This document shows positions 26,197-37,795 of a stretch of 64,000 nt of DNA, one piece after another. The notes beneath the pieces were generated by a model. That model saw only the letters and a list, made by a program, of their open reading frames with translations, was not told where the DNA came from and ran no database searches. A program made the translations under genes and the position numbers. The DNA lies in assembly GCA_025266875.1 (NCBI GenBank), contig JALLLT010000053.1, positions 222,847 through 286,846 of the forward strand. The letters run 5' to 3'. The stretch is from Fennellomyces sp. T-0311 (lineage: Eukaryota > Mucoromycota > Mucoromycetes > Mucorales > Lichtheimiaceae). Positions within the stretch are counted from its first letter, which is position 1. Every line of letters begins with the position of its first letter.

Positions 26197-27189
26197 TTAT
26201 GCAGAGATGAAGGTCTTCATGCTATCAAGCCAGTGGACGTATTCCTTTTGCTCCTTGTACTCGACATAGTCGGGCAGGAAAGCGGCCAAACCGGCGTTGA
26301 CACCGCGCTCTTCGAGGTAGCGGGCAAACAAGGCCTGGAGGTTCTCATCCAACTCAGCAAACTGTGGGCCAATGTAGAGACCGCGGCGTTGCCAGTCAGC
26401 CTCAGCAGACTGTTCACCAGCAAGCTTGTTGTCCTTGTAGTACATGACGCTCTCAATGGCCATGTCACCGTCTTGGGCAACTGTATCAATCGTCACGGCA
26501 CCCTTGCCATCCTATGTTTTTCATAAGTTTAGCGATACAAGAACATCTTCAACGCAGCTAGACTCATACCTTTTCAACAGTGATGGAGGCGCGCACAGGG
26601 AAGGAGGGTGCAACATCATCCTCAGCCTCCTCGCCCTCAGCCAAAAATTCCTCACCAGGACCAGCATTGTTGATGTCGGCAATCGAGAACAGAATGCGGA
26701 TCCTACAGCGCCGTAAGTTCACTGGTTGACTAAAACAGCACACTCGCTCACTTACTTTTCATTGCCAAAGGTGCGGGTCAACGATACTTCATCATGGCCC
26801 ACCTTATCCTCAATCTTTGTTTTGGCAAGTGTTTTAGTTTGACTGAATATGTGCCGACGGCATCATTTTTCTTTTTACCTGGAAAGAGTTGGCCTGCAAG
26901 AACTCCTTGACAAACTCGGGCTGGGCAGCCTCTTCATTGGACTTCTCGTACTGAAGTTCTTCCTCGAGCTTGTGAACGAGATCGGAATCAACTAAGCGTG
27001 GTATTTAGATCGGTTGGTCGGTGACAACATGTATTGTTTACCAGTGCCGCTGCTGTAGAAACGGGCAGCAATGGGGCGCATGGGCATGAATCGAGTGGCA
27101 TTGACGGAGACGCTGGGGGCTGCAACAGCCTTGCGCAAGGCGGGACGGCTGAGAGCACGAAGCGAGGTGCGTAGCAAATGAGAGGCCAT
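26197..27189 (-). CDS. MAM33: Mitochondrial acidic matrix protein, p32/MAM33 family
   Basis: Five exons (27189-27042, 26991-26879, 26814-26756, 26702-26570, 26511-26197) give about 255 residues. The N-terminus (MASHLLRTSLRALSRPALRK, then ARFYSS) is a basic, serine-rich mitochondrial presequence. The mature part has the family features: an amphipathic N-terminal helix (HKLEEELQYEK), acidic loops (EGEEAEDDVAPSFPV), beta strands with VTIDTVAQ, and the C-terminal YIGPQFAELDENLQ and two helices ending YKEQKEYVHWLDSMKTFI. MAM33/p32 proteins form doughnut-shaped acidic trimers in the matrix that support mitochondrial translation and ribosome assembly. Size and layout are normal. The assignment is firm. 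Confidence 0.9.
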
Positions 27190-27593
27190 AGTGATAGTTG
27201 TGTACAAAAAAAAAAGAAATTCGCGTTTGTCTGGCTTTCGTCCCCGCGCGATTGAATGTACGTGACTGGCGAACGAGCCTTTGTTGCATTATTAAATCAA
27301 TACGGGTATTTCGCATTTTAATGAGGCATTGTAATAAGACATAGTATGAGAATAGGAGGTAGTAGGGGAGGGTATCGATATGCAGTTAGGTAATTCTCAT
27401 AGATATATAGAATGTGGGAGAATACAACACAGGGAGGGAAGTTGAGTGAGATTGAAAGTTAAGTAATAGAGCGATGGGGTTAATGATCTGCGTGTATTTT
27501 TGGGTTCGGGTCGGGTGCAAAGTGGATCTGGGCGGTACGACGTGATACATATAGTTTTTGTCTTTCATATGAAATAGATAATAAAACATTTCT
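27190..27593. other. Promoter of MAM33 and 3' end of the next minus gene
   Basis: About 400 bases: the upstream region of the minus-strand MAM33 gene and the 3' flank of the membrane-protein gene at 27594. No coding signal. Confidence 0.5.
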
Positions 27594-28913
27594 TCAGCGC
27601 TGTACTGACCGTTGCTGAGGGTTCAGATCGCGTTCTGGTTCAGGCGCAGCAATCGACCCACCTTCTGAATCCGGATGAGTCAGATGCTTTGCTGGCACAT
27701 TGCTAGGCCGTCTACTACTGTGATGATGGAACGCAGCCGTGGACTTGGCGGTGGTCGATGCGTGGCCTAGCAACGCACGTGGGACTGGCAGCAACCCGGT
27801 CATCTGCTTGACAACCCACAGGGTAATGTTGAGCGGTAATAGAACAAGCGTAACCACCATGCCGTGTGCCGATTGTCGCTGATCTTGCTCAATACGATAG
27901 CAGATAAACTGGTCAAATTCGTGCACCTTGCTTTCGAGGGATGAGAACCGGTCTTCAGACCATGATCGAAGCGCTGTTTCCTTCTTTTCGAATCGCCGCA
28001 ATGTCTTGGCAAGTTGCTGAATCGTTGGGTTCAGACCATCCGTAACCTGTTATTTTTTTCACGATACAGAATCACATGTTATTAATTCCAACGTAATAAA
28101 AAACAGAACAATGGCAACTGTGTAACTTTACCTGGCCCAAGTCTTTTTTGGTGGCAAATGCTTTGCGCAACGTATCCAATTCATCCTCCATAAGGTCTAA
28201 CTTTCGTTGTAACATCTGCACTTGACTTTCAGATGCTTGCATTTCGCTTTGGAGGTAGAAAGTGCGTTCGCGCAAAAGAGTCATCACATGCGCCAAAGGT
28301 TTCAGAGATGCAGCGAGGACAAAGACGACAACGTTGAATGAGCTCATGTAACGTTCGTAGTTGCTCAAGAAGTATCGACTGTACTGCAGAGTATAGCCTG
28401 CAAGCAGTGGTGACGCGATCACCCAAAGCAAGCCAACAAGTTCATGTCGACGCAACTCTTCTGCAATCACAGTACGTCGCTGAAGCTCTGTAAGTTGTTT
28501 TCGTTCGTCTAGAACAATGCTCGATTTTTGATGAATCAAGCGGCGTGATCGTGCGCTTTCGTAATAAGACCAGGGAACTAAGCAACAGTGCGATAAGCAT
28601 AAGAAACCAAGGTAATAACTAGAATAACGCTACCTGTCATCCACTTGTAGACATAGTAAAGAATCAATAGAATCATAACAAAATCGCTCCAAGCTTCGGC
28701 ACTGCCAGCAAAAAAGGAGCCTACGGTGGGGACAACAGCCAGTAGGATAGGCCACGATATAGTGGGGGAAAATGCACTGTCCGTTGCTGTGGATGCACGA
28801 GCGGGACGTGGCTGATATTTGGCGCTTGGAGCCGCGCGCATCTTGGCTTTGGATGACGGTGGTGGCTGGTGGCGCTTAATATAAATGTCTTCTTCGTTTT
28901 CGGAAAATGTCAT
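27594..28913 (-). CDS. Multi-pass membrane protein with coiled coil, unknown function
   Basis: Three exons (28913-28634, 28577-28132, 28046-27594) give about 392 residues; the upstream in-frame ATG at 28994 would add a run not in keeping with the acidic start MTFSENEED. Hydrophobic segments: about 50-85 (two helices, ISWPILLAVVPTVGSFFAG and FVMILLILYYVYKW), about 135-155 (LVGLLWVIASPLLAGYTLQY) and 170-190 (FNVVVFVLAASLKPLAHV). A coiled coil follows (MQASESQVQMLQRKLDLMED and further heptads), then a C-terminal hydrophobic stretch (MVVTLVLLPLNITLWVV) and a polar tail. The WSYYESARSRR to LRRHELVGL stretch resembles conserved fungal proteins of unknown function. I give no function. Confidence 0.7.
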
Positions 28914-29808
28914 CTTAGCCCTTTGATGAAAAGGAGAGGAGAAAAAGAAAAGTTGTAGGCAAGAAAAAAGGACTGGGTCCGTGATCAAGGGCAAAAAAAG
29001 AATTAAAAAGAGAGTGTGAAAAAAAAGAAAAGGTTGCGCGCCAACTCCGTTCGCAAATTTATGCCTTTCGTCGTCAGCTGAATGTAACTGCTTATGGTAG
29101 GCAGGCGTTACAAAGTTATCGTATATTAACCTGGCCCGTTCCTTGGATGTCTTCGATTCTGCTCAATGCTGTATAAAACAGCATGGGCGGATATGTTTTC
29201 GATAAACAAAGCGAATAAGGTTAAAACCGTTTCGGAACCCCCCTTCATCACAGGCCAGGTCCATGGTGGAATATGGTCACAGTACCCAAAACAGAAGATG
29301 GGTGATGCATATCAGTATTTATAGTACCACCAGGCTTTGCCTGCTTCCCGGACATTAGCTATATAACGGCTGGGCCCTGGTCGATCGTGCTTTTAACAGA
29401 ACCTGTTTCTTACTATCAACGGTGTGGTCCATTATTTACTAGGATAAAGCGAAAGGTGTCATGTGTTTCACTCCCCTAGCACGTCGCATCTAACAAGCCA
29501 AACAAAATGTAGGACCGTAAAAGCAGCCCCCAAGTCTTGTACAGTGAAAACCATGCACAATCTGACATGATCTATACATCATTCTCTCTCGAGGTGTTTT
29601 TAAATGCATATTTTAATTGTATATGTTATCTACATCAAAATGTTTATAAGTGTCAGCTAATGCACCTAGTTAGACTACGCGTTCTATAGCGTGTCGGGTT
29701 GTGGAGTGGTGGAGTGGTGGACGTGTGTGTAATATGGGTTATTGTTTAAGTGCGCGGTGCTCGTATGGTTATTACTGGGGAGTGCTTTTTTAATATAGCT
29801 TTTTGTTT
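28914..29808. other. Intergenic region, no gene seen
   Basis: Upstream of the minus-strand membrane protein and downstream of the minus-strand gene at 29809. Purine-rich stretch at about 28920-29035 is probably the promoter/leader. A short GTGGAGTGGTGG repeat lies at about 29700-29722. Nothing else seen. Confidence 0.5.
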
Positions 29809-30792
29809 CTATGACGATGCTGTTGTCCCGGACGGAGTAACGTAGTGATCATAGAAACCCGAATCCACTTCCCGCGAGGGTGCGGCTGGGATATCGTCAT
29901 CGTCCTTAACAATGGCATCGTCATCTTCGAATGGGTTGATGTAAACCGGCTGTGACGATTCCTTGTTTTCTTTGACGGCAATCGCTAATCGCCTCGCTAA
30001 TTCCCAATACTCGTCGTCCAGTTCGATGTGCGGCTCGAACGATCCATGGAGACCCATTCGTAATCCATGGAACACGTACATTGCATCCCGCTCGGCGTGG
30101 CCCAGTTTGCTTTCGCTTTCCAAACAATGTTCGACGACTTCACGTGCCCGTTCTACGATATCTTCGATTTCATCGTCATCATGTTGCCAGTAGTGCTTTT
30201 TTAGGACATAGCGCACGACGAAATGGACTTCCATGCCTCCGCGCCGCAATACATGCTTTCCGTCACCGATCTGTGCAAGTTGCTGCTCCAAAGTGGATAG
30301 GAAGCGAGAGCGGATGTCGCAGGTGGCTGGCAGTACAAACAGGATGTAATTGAGAGTGTAGAGACGGTGGGTCATGAGTTCCCAAAGGTGGTCAACCGGG
30401 GCATTGGGCGGTGCTAGGCTTAGAATGATGGGCTGTAAAGTTTGCTTCAGCCGTGCGGCCATAAAGAATGCCCGGTTCTGACATCGCTTATCGCTAAAGA
30501 AGAATGAGCCAAAGACGTCTGCGAATTCGCCGCTTCGAGCTTCCTTGGACATGGCTCTAAGGGTCTCTCCGAAGCTGTGGTGGGCCAGGCCGCGTCCGCT
30601 GACGGTACGACTGCGGGGTATTGAGCGGCGTTCGGTGGTTGATGTCGTCGTGCGAGGAACAACGGTAGGCTGCTGTGATGGTGTCGATGACGATGGTGGA
30701 GGGTTCGGAGACGGCGAGCGTTGTTGTCGATGGCCAAAGGCGGATAGTTTGACGGACCGCACCCTTGAAAGTTTGGATGAAAAACTGGACAT
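29809..30792 (-). CDS. Intronless 327-residue protein, unknown function
   Basis: One uninterrupted frame. Residues 1-70 are Ser/Pro/Thr/Arg-rich and disordered (SPSPNPPPSSSTPSQQPT). From about 75 to 280 the protein is mostly helical and globular, with SFGETLRAMSKEARSGEFADV, LKQTLQPIILSLAPP, LYTLNYILFVLPATCDIRS, HFVVRYVLKKHYW and acidic EIEDIVERAREVVE. The C-terminal tail has an NPF tripeptide in an acidic setting (INPFEDDD), the kind of motif bound by EH domains in endocytic proteins. I do not recognise the family. The NPF motif hints at membrane traffic, in keeping with the neighbouring DENND6 gene, but that is only a hint. Codon use fits a real gene. Confidence 0.65.
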   Translation of the reverse strand: MSSFSSKLSRVRSVKLSAFGHRQQRSPSPNPPPSSSTPSQQPTVVPRTTTSTTERRSIPRSRTVSGRGLAHHSFGETLRAMSKEARSGEFADVFGSFFFSDKRCQNRAFFMAARLKQTLQPIILSLAPPNAPVDHLWELMTHRLYTLNYILFVLPATCDIRSRFLSTLEQQLAQIGDGKHVLRRGGMEVHFVVRYVLKKHYWQHDDDEIEDIVERAREVVEHCLESESKLGHAERDAMYVFHGLRMGLHGSFEPHIELDDEYWELARRLAIAVKENKESSQPVYINPFEDDDAIVKDDDDIPAAPSREVDSGFYDHYVTPSGTTASS

Positions 30793-31004
30793 GAAAAGGT
30801 TAATGCGCTGCGGATAGCAGTAAACAAGAAAAGAGAGAGATAAAGAAGAGGAGAGAAAGGGGTGATGCTGAGGGGCGGGAGAAGAAGAGGGAAATTTTAG
30901 AACAGAGAAAAAACGAATATAGCTGTTGGCACCCTGCCAAAAAAAGCCAGCTGGGACACGTTGCTTGTGCCCAGGGTGTCCTAATATAGTAAATCTGGTG
31001 CACT

Positions 31005-33953
31005 CTAATTCCGTTCACCCAATGCACGCTTGAGTTGCTCTCGCTGCTGGTCAGTCACCGCGATGCTCGACGCCGCCGCCGGGTACTGCGGAAGGAAGGT
31101 GTCAATGACGAGAAGTAAGAGGATCGTGGCTGCTTATCCTTACCAGCACATCCCGAATACGGGATCTCAAGTCGGCTGAACTCCGCAAATCTGGTTCGCA
31201 AAGCTGCTCGATGTACTGCTTGGTAATTGCCTGCTGTGCCTCGGTTGTCCGTTGTTGCAGCCACGTAGCAAAGTTGCCGCACTTGAGGAATTGCGAGTAC
31301 AGATCTTTAATGGGATCGGCGGTGGCTGTGCGGGTTTTGAACGTTGATTTGAAGGGCAGCTGTGGTCCATGTTCTTTGAGCGACTTCATAAACTGTTCGG
31401 TCTGGAACGGTCGAAGTTGAGGAGCCCCGGCGTCTGTTTGGAATTGCCTGCCGCTTTAAGTATATGTGTTAGCACATTAAGTTGTCGTTGACGTGCATAA
31501 AAAACCGGATTTACATTGGCACAGGAACCAGCGTACTAAAGTAGCGATCCAGAGGCACGAGGAACTTCTCCGTGAGATCCACAAAGTGTCGTCGCAACAT
31601 ATTATTAAGCACCCAGTCTTCAGGTTCAAACCCAGTCGTTAATTTAAAAATGGACCCTTATTGTAATATGAATTTTCGTCGTACCTGGTGGATGGCCGCG
31701 CATGCTGGCCTCAGTCAGCATCTTCAGCAGCTGTCGGTCCTTGGCAATAACCGCTTTACGCTTAGAAGTAACCCCCTGCATCATTAACAATTTAGCTTCA
31801 ATGCTCGCAAGTGTAACGCTAATCAAGATGCGCTACCTGAACAAACTCAAACAGTATGTTGGACTTGGCTCCTAGACCGACTTTCGGCTTATGCGCCCGC
31901 ACATGATTGCCGTGGGCAGGAATAAGCGTGCCATCGGGTTTTCTACATTGACACTCATGTAAGCTTACTATTCTGACGCCACTGTCTTTTCTCCCTGCAG
32001 TGTTTCTCCCCGCACAACCCCCCTTTTACACATCATCAATAGCATACCGCAACTGCTGTCTTCCGACCCGTACAACATGCGGCCAGTGTTCGATTGCTGT
32101 GTTGAAGAACGGATTGGTAACACCAAGCACAAGGCTCGAAGGTGGCTATTTTTTCGGATAATTAGCATGCATTGCAGCTAACAATCAAATGAAATGCATT
32201 ACCTTGCTTTTCGTAACAAATGATTTAAAATCTGTGTCCTGAATCGTAAAATACGGGCGGTAGTCTCCGCAATAAGGGATCTGCCGAAAGTCAAAACTTA
32301 GGATAATGATACTTAAATTGGATAAGGACACCTACGGGATTGATGAGATCCACGAGTGATACCACTGCCTCGCTACACACTCCAGGATCCGGTGCTATGA
32401 CGACAAGCGGTTCTGCGAGTAGCATCAGCTCCCATAGTAACCACAGATCTTGAAGGATATCTTTAAAGTGATGGTATAATCCTCCGACCGGCAAAGATGC
32501 CATGATCTATCGCCGTCGTTAACAGGTGCTCATTTTTGATGACGTATTGTATTTGTGTGGTTACCTGCATGTCAGGCTGCAATTTCTTCATATCAAACGA
32601 TGTGGTCTCTAATAGCTGAGGTTCATACGGGCGAGAGATCTCAACCTGCAGTAATTGCCCCAGAAAAGGTAAATCAAGCACTTTGCCTTCGATTACTGCA
32701 CCCCTATTTTGCATTAGCAGAAATATCCGCGGCCTCATGTGTGTGCCGAACCACATACCAATGGGCAATATTCATACATGCTGCTTCGAGCATGGGCTGG
32801 CCAGTATCGAAAAACGCCGGGCCAAGGATAGCCACTGCCCTGGAGAACAAGCCCACGTAGGGATGCTGTGATAGTAATACCAGTGATTTCTTTGTACAAG
32901 CTCTGATTTTAGTGACTATGCAACGTTACACGCACGCTCTGGCATTACCTGAAAATAGCCCCGACGAATACGCGGATCCTTTTTCTGTCGAAAGAAAACA
33001 TAACCGTAAAGAAATCCCGCACTAGCCGTTGGTCCTGTGATAAAAATAGGGGCATTGTTAAGAACAAATTCGGTATGGCTCCCTTTTTGGACGTTCCTGC
33101 TACGGTTCCTCCTTCCAAACAAAAACACTTACCAGACACAGCCAACCCAACAGTGCTTGCACGCACACGTACATTATACACTTGATCTCCCACCTCGAAC
33201 ACGTTGGAGTCGGGAAACGCGGAAAAGCAGCTAATAGATCTCCGAGTGAGCACTTCATCGGGCCATTTTTTTTCTTGGGCAGTAGCAACATACATGTTTT
33301 TCTGCTCGTCGTTTGTGAACTCCATCGGTGGATACACATAATCGAGCGCTACAATCGCCCCATGCATCAGTAACTTGATCACATATACGCACATCCATTG
33401 CAGCCGCCCTTACAATGCACGGTCCTCTCTTTTTCTCACCTTGTCCGATCTCCAGATCAAAATTCACAATACAAAAGCCAATAACCCATTTCCGGAACTG
33501 GGCTAACTCTGTCGGCTCCAGCTTTAGCATCGTGTCTGCTGCTCCATTCTCAGTGATATCCACATCAGTAGTGCTTCCTTCGCCCTGCATTGAGTGCGGT
33601 GGCGACGGCCGTCGATCGTTTGCAGCATGTTCGTCAAGAAGGTTGGGTTCGGAACTCGACTTTTCTAACGAAGAGGTAGGTCCGCCATTCAGAAATGAAT
33701 GAGACGACGGCTGTTTCCGCAGAGAATAGAGCCTCGGGGTGTCACCAATATCGGCTTCCTGGTAGCGTGCCAGTGCTCTTCGTGCTGCTGGAGATGTGGT
33801 GGGTGATGTCAACGAGCTCCGCGGATTACTTGACGCATAGGACCACGGACGCGCTACCCGATTCGTGGGGATGGCCAAATCGTCCTCGTCGTCGTCGCCG
33901 AATAGCGAGCGCATGGACGAGGAAATTCGTGAGTTGGAAAGATCTGATTCCAT
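31005..33953 (-). CDS. DENN domain protein, DENND6 type
   Basis: A many-exon minus-strand gene (roughly a dozen exons). Blocks along it follow DENND6/AVL9-type proteins in order: a Ser-rich N-terminal 150 residues, WVIGFCIVNFDLEIGQ, ALDYVYPP, CFSAFPDSN, GYVFFRQKKDPRIRRGYFQ, KSLVLLSQHPYVGLF, LWLLWELMLLAEPLVVIAPDP, GDYRPYFTIQDTDFKSF, LGVTNPFF, and a C-terminal helical region (WLQQRTTEAQQAI) ending ALGERN at 31005. DENND6 proteins are exchange factors for Rab GTPases (Rab14 in animals) on endosomes. An in-frame intron (about 63 nt) is likely near 33235-33297, because the open reading there adds a block that animal homologues lack just before CFSAFPDS. Start taken at the ATG at 33953. Family call firm, exon ends approximate. 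Confidence 0.85.
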
Positions 33954-34763
33954 ATAATTGTGTGAAGCACGGAAAAAAAGAAAGAGAAGCCAGGAGCACA
34001 CAGGATCGAATGCAAACGTATCTTGATCGGAAACCAAAATGGGCCTTTCATCCCGCCCTTTACGCCCTTGGACGCTACATTGGAAACGAACCACAACCAT
34101 GTGAAAACCATCGCTTTTTCTCGCCCTCCTTGGCCATCGACGACACTACCCGCCTCCATGTCTACGGCGTCCAGTGCCCTGTATTACCATTCGCAACATG
34201 CAGCCGCTCCCCATAACAACACACCGTGACCACCTAGCAATGATCCACGCGACACCCTCATCGTGAGAAACAAGCTTAGCTTTGAACTTAGACAGGCTGC
34301 CATATATACTAGTGTAGATGGTGTCTCGTACTACTTTCCAGCAGTTTAAACTCAATGAGTCAACTTTATTCAACAGCATTATGCTCGCTGCTAAGCAATT
34401 GTATATCAGTGGGACCAATAAGCAGGAGGCACCTGACCAGAGACCCACACGACGACTGAAATATTATCCACAGGAAAAAGAACGGGGTCGACCTCGTAAG
34501 CTGCTGAGAGACGATCAACAAAATCAATCAGTCGGCAGCGTGGGGTGATCCGGCGCTTGTATGTTTGGGGACCAGACAGCAGAAAAGTGCAAATGAACCT
34601 GCTGGCAGAGCAGCATGATCCGGGTGTGGCCACATCTATCGGTCGGAGTAAGGGTTTCTGGCAACACCAATCGTTCGGTCGCTGCGACTTGCGTGTTTTC
34701 TTCTTGGTTTCTCTCTGCTTACAAATTCACCTTTCTCGCTTTTCGTTGCATTGCATTAAAACC
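33954..34763. promoter_or_regulatory. Divergent promoter between DENND6 and DRE2
   Basis: About 810 bases separating the DENND6 start (minus) from the DRE2 start (plus). A pyrimidine-rich stretch (34690-34750) lies just before the DRE2 ATG. Short frames present are not supported as genes. Confidence 0.5.
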
Positions 34764-35931
34764 ATGGTTGTTGCCAATTTCGAAGCTTCTCAGGGCGAAT
34801 CAGTCCTTTTCGTGTCGCCCGCCTCGGTCAACCAAGACGTTTTGGCAAAGGCCAAAGCCTCTGCCCAAGATCACGTCGGCGCTGGTGGCGCAACGGCATT
34901 CGAGGCCTTGGAGCGGGTTGCTGAAGGTGAGTTCGCATGTTCTAGCAATGTATAGCGCGGATTCAGGATCTGATCGTACGACGATTATTGCAGCACCGCT
35001 GAACAAATCGAGCTATAGCCGAATTTACTCTAATGCGATCCCTCCGTCGAATTCCGTCCACACACCTCAAGTGCTCTCGCGCTTCTTGTCAACACTCACA
35101 GCTAACGGTACCCTTGTTTTGTTTGAACCCGTTGCATTGACGGACTATAGCAGCTCGCTTTGCCCCGTCACCCGCAAGGAAAGCGACCTCGTCTCGCTGC
35201 TTAAACTCACGGGATTCGTGGACGTGAACGTGACCAGCGTAGAGCCCGTGTCGGACGCTGACATTGCTGATTTCATCAAAGCATGGGGCGCAGTCCGTGT
35301 CGAACAGGGCGTCAAGGCTTTGTCTGGCAAGCTGGGTCTTGCACGCGTGGTCGTCAAGAAGCCTGCTTACGAAGTTGGCCAAAAGATCACGCTGAACTTC
35401 CGCAAGAAGGCTGCTGCTCCTCCTGTTGCTAACGTAACCGCCACCAAGAAAGCTGTGTGGACTGTGTCTGCAGATGATGGTGATGACGAGTTGGAGGACG
35501 CAGACGCATTGTTGGATGATGAAGATTTGGTGAAGCCAAGCAAAGAGTCGCTCGCTCGTAAGTTTTTTTTTCTTTCCTGCCGCTATGGATCATAATTGAC
35601 TCATCCGGTTGTCATAGGCCCCGATGACTGCGAGATGACAGATGGTCGACGCAAAGCATGCAAGAACTGCACTTGTGGCCGCGCTGAAATGGAGGAAAAC
35701 GATGAATCAGACAATGTTGTGTCACTGGATCTGATGGAAGACGACGGTGACACCAGCGATGACGTTGTTGATGTGGATCCCACTCCTAAGGCTGTCGGCG
35801 GCTGTGGCAGCTGCGCCCTGGGCGATGCATTCCGATGCTCAACATGCCCCTACTTGGGTATGCCTGCTTTCAATCCTGGAGAGAAGATCACATTGGGCGG
35901 TATGTTTGAGAAAGATGATATCGACATCTAG
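34764..35931 (+). CDS. DRE2: Anamorsin/Dre2, cytosolic iron-sulfur assembly protein
   Basis: Three exons (34764-34926, 34994-35557, 35618-35931) give about 346 residues. Dre2 accepts electrons from Tah18 for early cytosolic Fe-S cluster assembly and ribonucleotide reductase cofactor formation. The N-terminal part is the methyltransferase-like fold ([42 protein letters not shown]), followed by an acidic linker. Two cluster motifs end the protein: motif A, C-x9-C-x2-C-x-C (starting [17 protein letters not shown]), and motif B, C-x2-C-x7-C-x2-C ([15 protein letters not shown]) followed by the conserved YLGMPAF. All eight cysteines are present. An acidic insert (about 40 residues) separates the motifs, longer than I would expect. 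The ATG at 34764 sits in a good context (AAAACCATGG). Confidence 0.93.
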
Positions 35932-37786
35932 ATTTACTGCATATCTCTTTCCATCTACTATTCTAAACACAACCCCCCTTTGTAACTCACTCACATGCAC
36001 CGCACGTACATACACAAACACCCTCAAAGTACACGTATATTCGCATCGTATTTTCTAGCACATAAAATTCTCTTTTCTCTACCTTCGTTTGATCTACGTG
36101 TAGCAGCTCGTTGCGGCCCGCGCCCTATAGTAATACGTTCAAAGTCACCTGCATCATACGTTTTATCTATGCAATGATATCAATTAACACTATACTCCCA
36201 TTTCCTACTATGGCTCCAAATGAGTGTTTATGATAATGCATGCACGAGTTCAATACAAGGTGCATTGTTGTTTGCACTAAGCGTATATGTATATCTCTTA
36301 TGCTTGATAAGGTTAACATATCAAAGGCCTTGTTCTGACTTCTCAATAAAGTAACCACATTGCACCCGGTGTTCCTGTCAACAAAGCAGCACTTGAGGAA
36401 CGCATATTGTTCGATAATAACCCGTATCTGAACCTTGATACAAGTGGAGTGCGTGAGCTTGGGTTGCAACAACCGATTTCCTGAATTCTGTATTTACCAT
36501 GCTACTTAATTCGCTTGCATAATGTGTAGAGCAGATGTTTCACTGTCCGATCTTTCCGGTTACTCATCCTTCCAAGTGTACCGGATGCCGTCACATGCTG
36601 GGCCATTAGAAGATTGTATCTTCGGGTTTGGAGGTTTTAAAATGAGTAGATATTCCTGTCTGATGTATCCTCTATGAACAGTACCTCGACGCGAAAATAA
36701 TTAGGGAAAATAAATGCGAAAACGAGTCTCATCACTGCCAATTTCATTCCTGTCCAAGATACTTTAAACCTGCGTTAACGTATACTCTAATGGCTTGCTC
36801 GACTTGCAAATATTACTTCCGTGGCTTCAAGGCTAATGAATGTAAGGCGGTGTAAAATTATATAAAAGGAAAAACATGGCTTGTTCACGAGTACTTTCCG
36901 ATAGAGCAGTGAACGAGCCCTGTTCTGGGCCTGCTACTTTTTACAGATAATTGGATAATAACGATTTCATCTATGATGACACAGATAGAATACAACATTC
37001 TGCTCTATCTACTTAGTACAATAGCCATGGAAGAAACCAAAATCATACGTGTTCCTCCGTATACGTAATCAAAAAGCGATGCATTGACATGCAATGGTCA
37101 TCAATAAAGTATTTACTACAAATCCATAGTAGGTAGGATTTTTTAATATGACTGGTCAAAGGAATATCGACGGCTGTAGCTACTTCATAAGGTGTGAATA
37201 GTTTAGGACTAATAGCACCATTTTCAACTACGTAGAGATAGCACACATTAAGCGACAAGCAAATAGTTGGCAAAAAAAAATCGATTTACGAATCGAATGC
37301 CTCATCACACTCGAAAGGATTGGCAAACAGGACAAATTATTGCAATTTCCAGACGTAAGATACGGATCCCTTAGGGATAGAAGTCGCATCCCACAGCAAT
37401 ACATGAGAGGGAGCGTAAAGGTTTTGGAAAGGAAGGTATTAGACCAATGACGCACTCAGTTGACATTAGATGCCCTTTTCCGCACTAGTCACCTGAAAAA
37501 TGCCCTGAGTGCGCGGCAAAGGTAATTTCGTTTATTTCTATGTGGTGGCAAATTCCATTATAAAGTTTGCCTATATTATAACACGTTAGTTTGGTCAACA
37601 AGTAGACTGACCTAAGCAAGTGTCAGTCCTCAGCCCCAATGTGTTCCATGTCAAACTCAAAAGAGTCCAGTATTTAAATACATCCTCCAAAAACCATCTA
37701 ATCCAGTCAGAGAACGGCAAGGCGGCGGCAAGCCTTCCGATACTCCAGCTTTTTTATGACAGTCATCAACATACATTTTTTATATC
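35932..37786. other. Intergenic region, no gene seen
   Basis: About 1.9 kb of AT-rich DNA between DRE2 and the fold-back element. Only short frames. The first 200 bases are the DRE2 3' flank. Confidence 0.5.
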
Positions 37787-37795
37787 AACAGCAAG
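37787..37795. repeat. Target site duplication, left copy (9 bp)
   Basis: AACAGCAAG directly precedes the terminal GGGGTCG of the fold-back element and recurs exactly after its other end at 38925-38933. A 9-bp duplication is typical of Mutator-like elements. Confidence 0.85.

Noticed and set aside
34146..34448. 100-codon minus-strand frame upstream of DENND6
   Set aside because: Lies in the DENND6/DRE2 divergent promoter, and no join to the DENND6 start was found.
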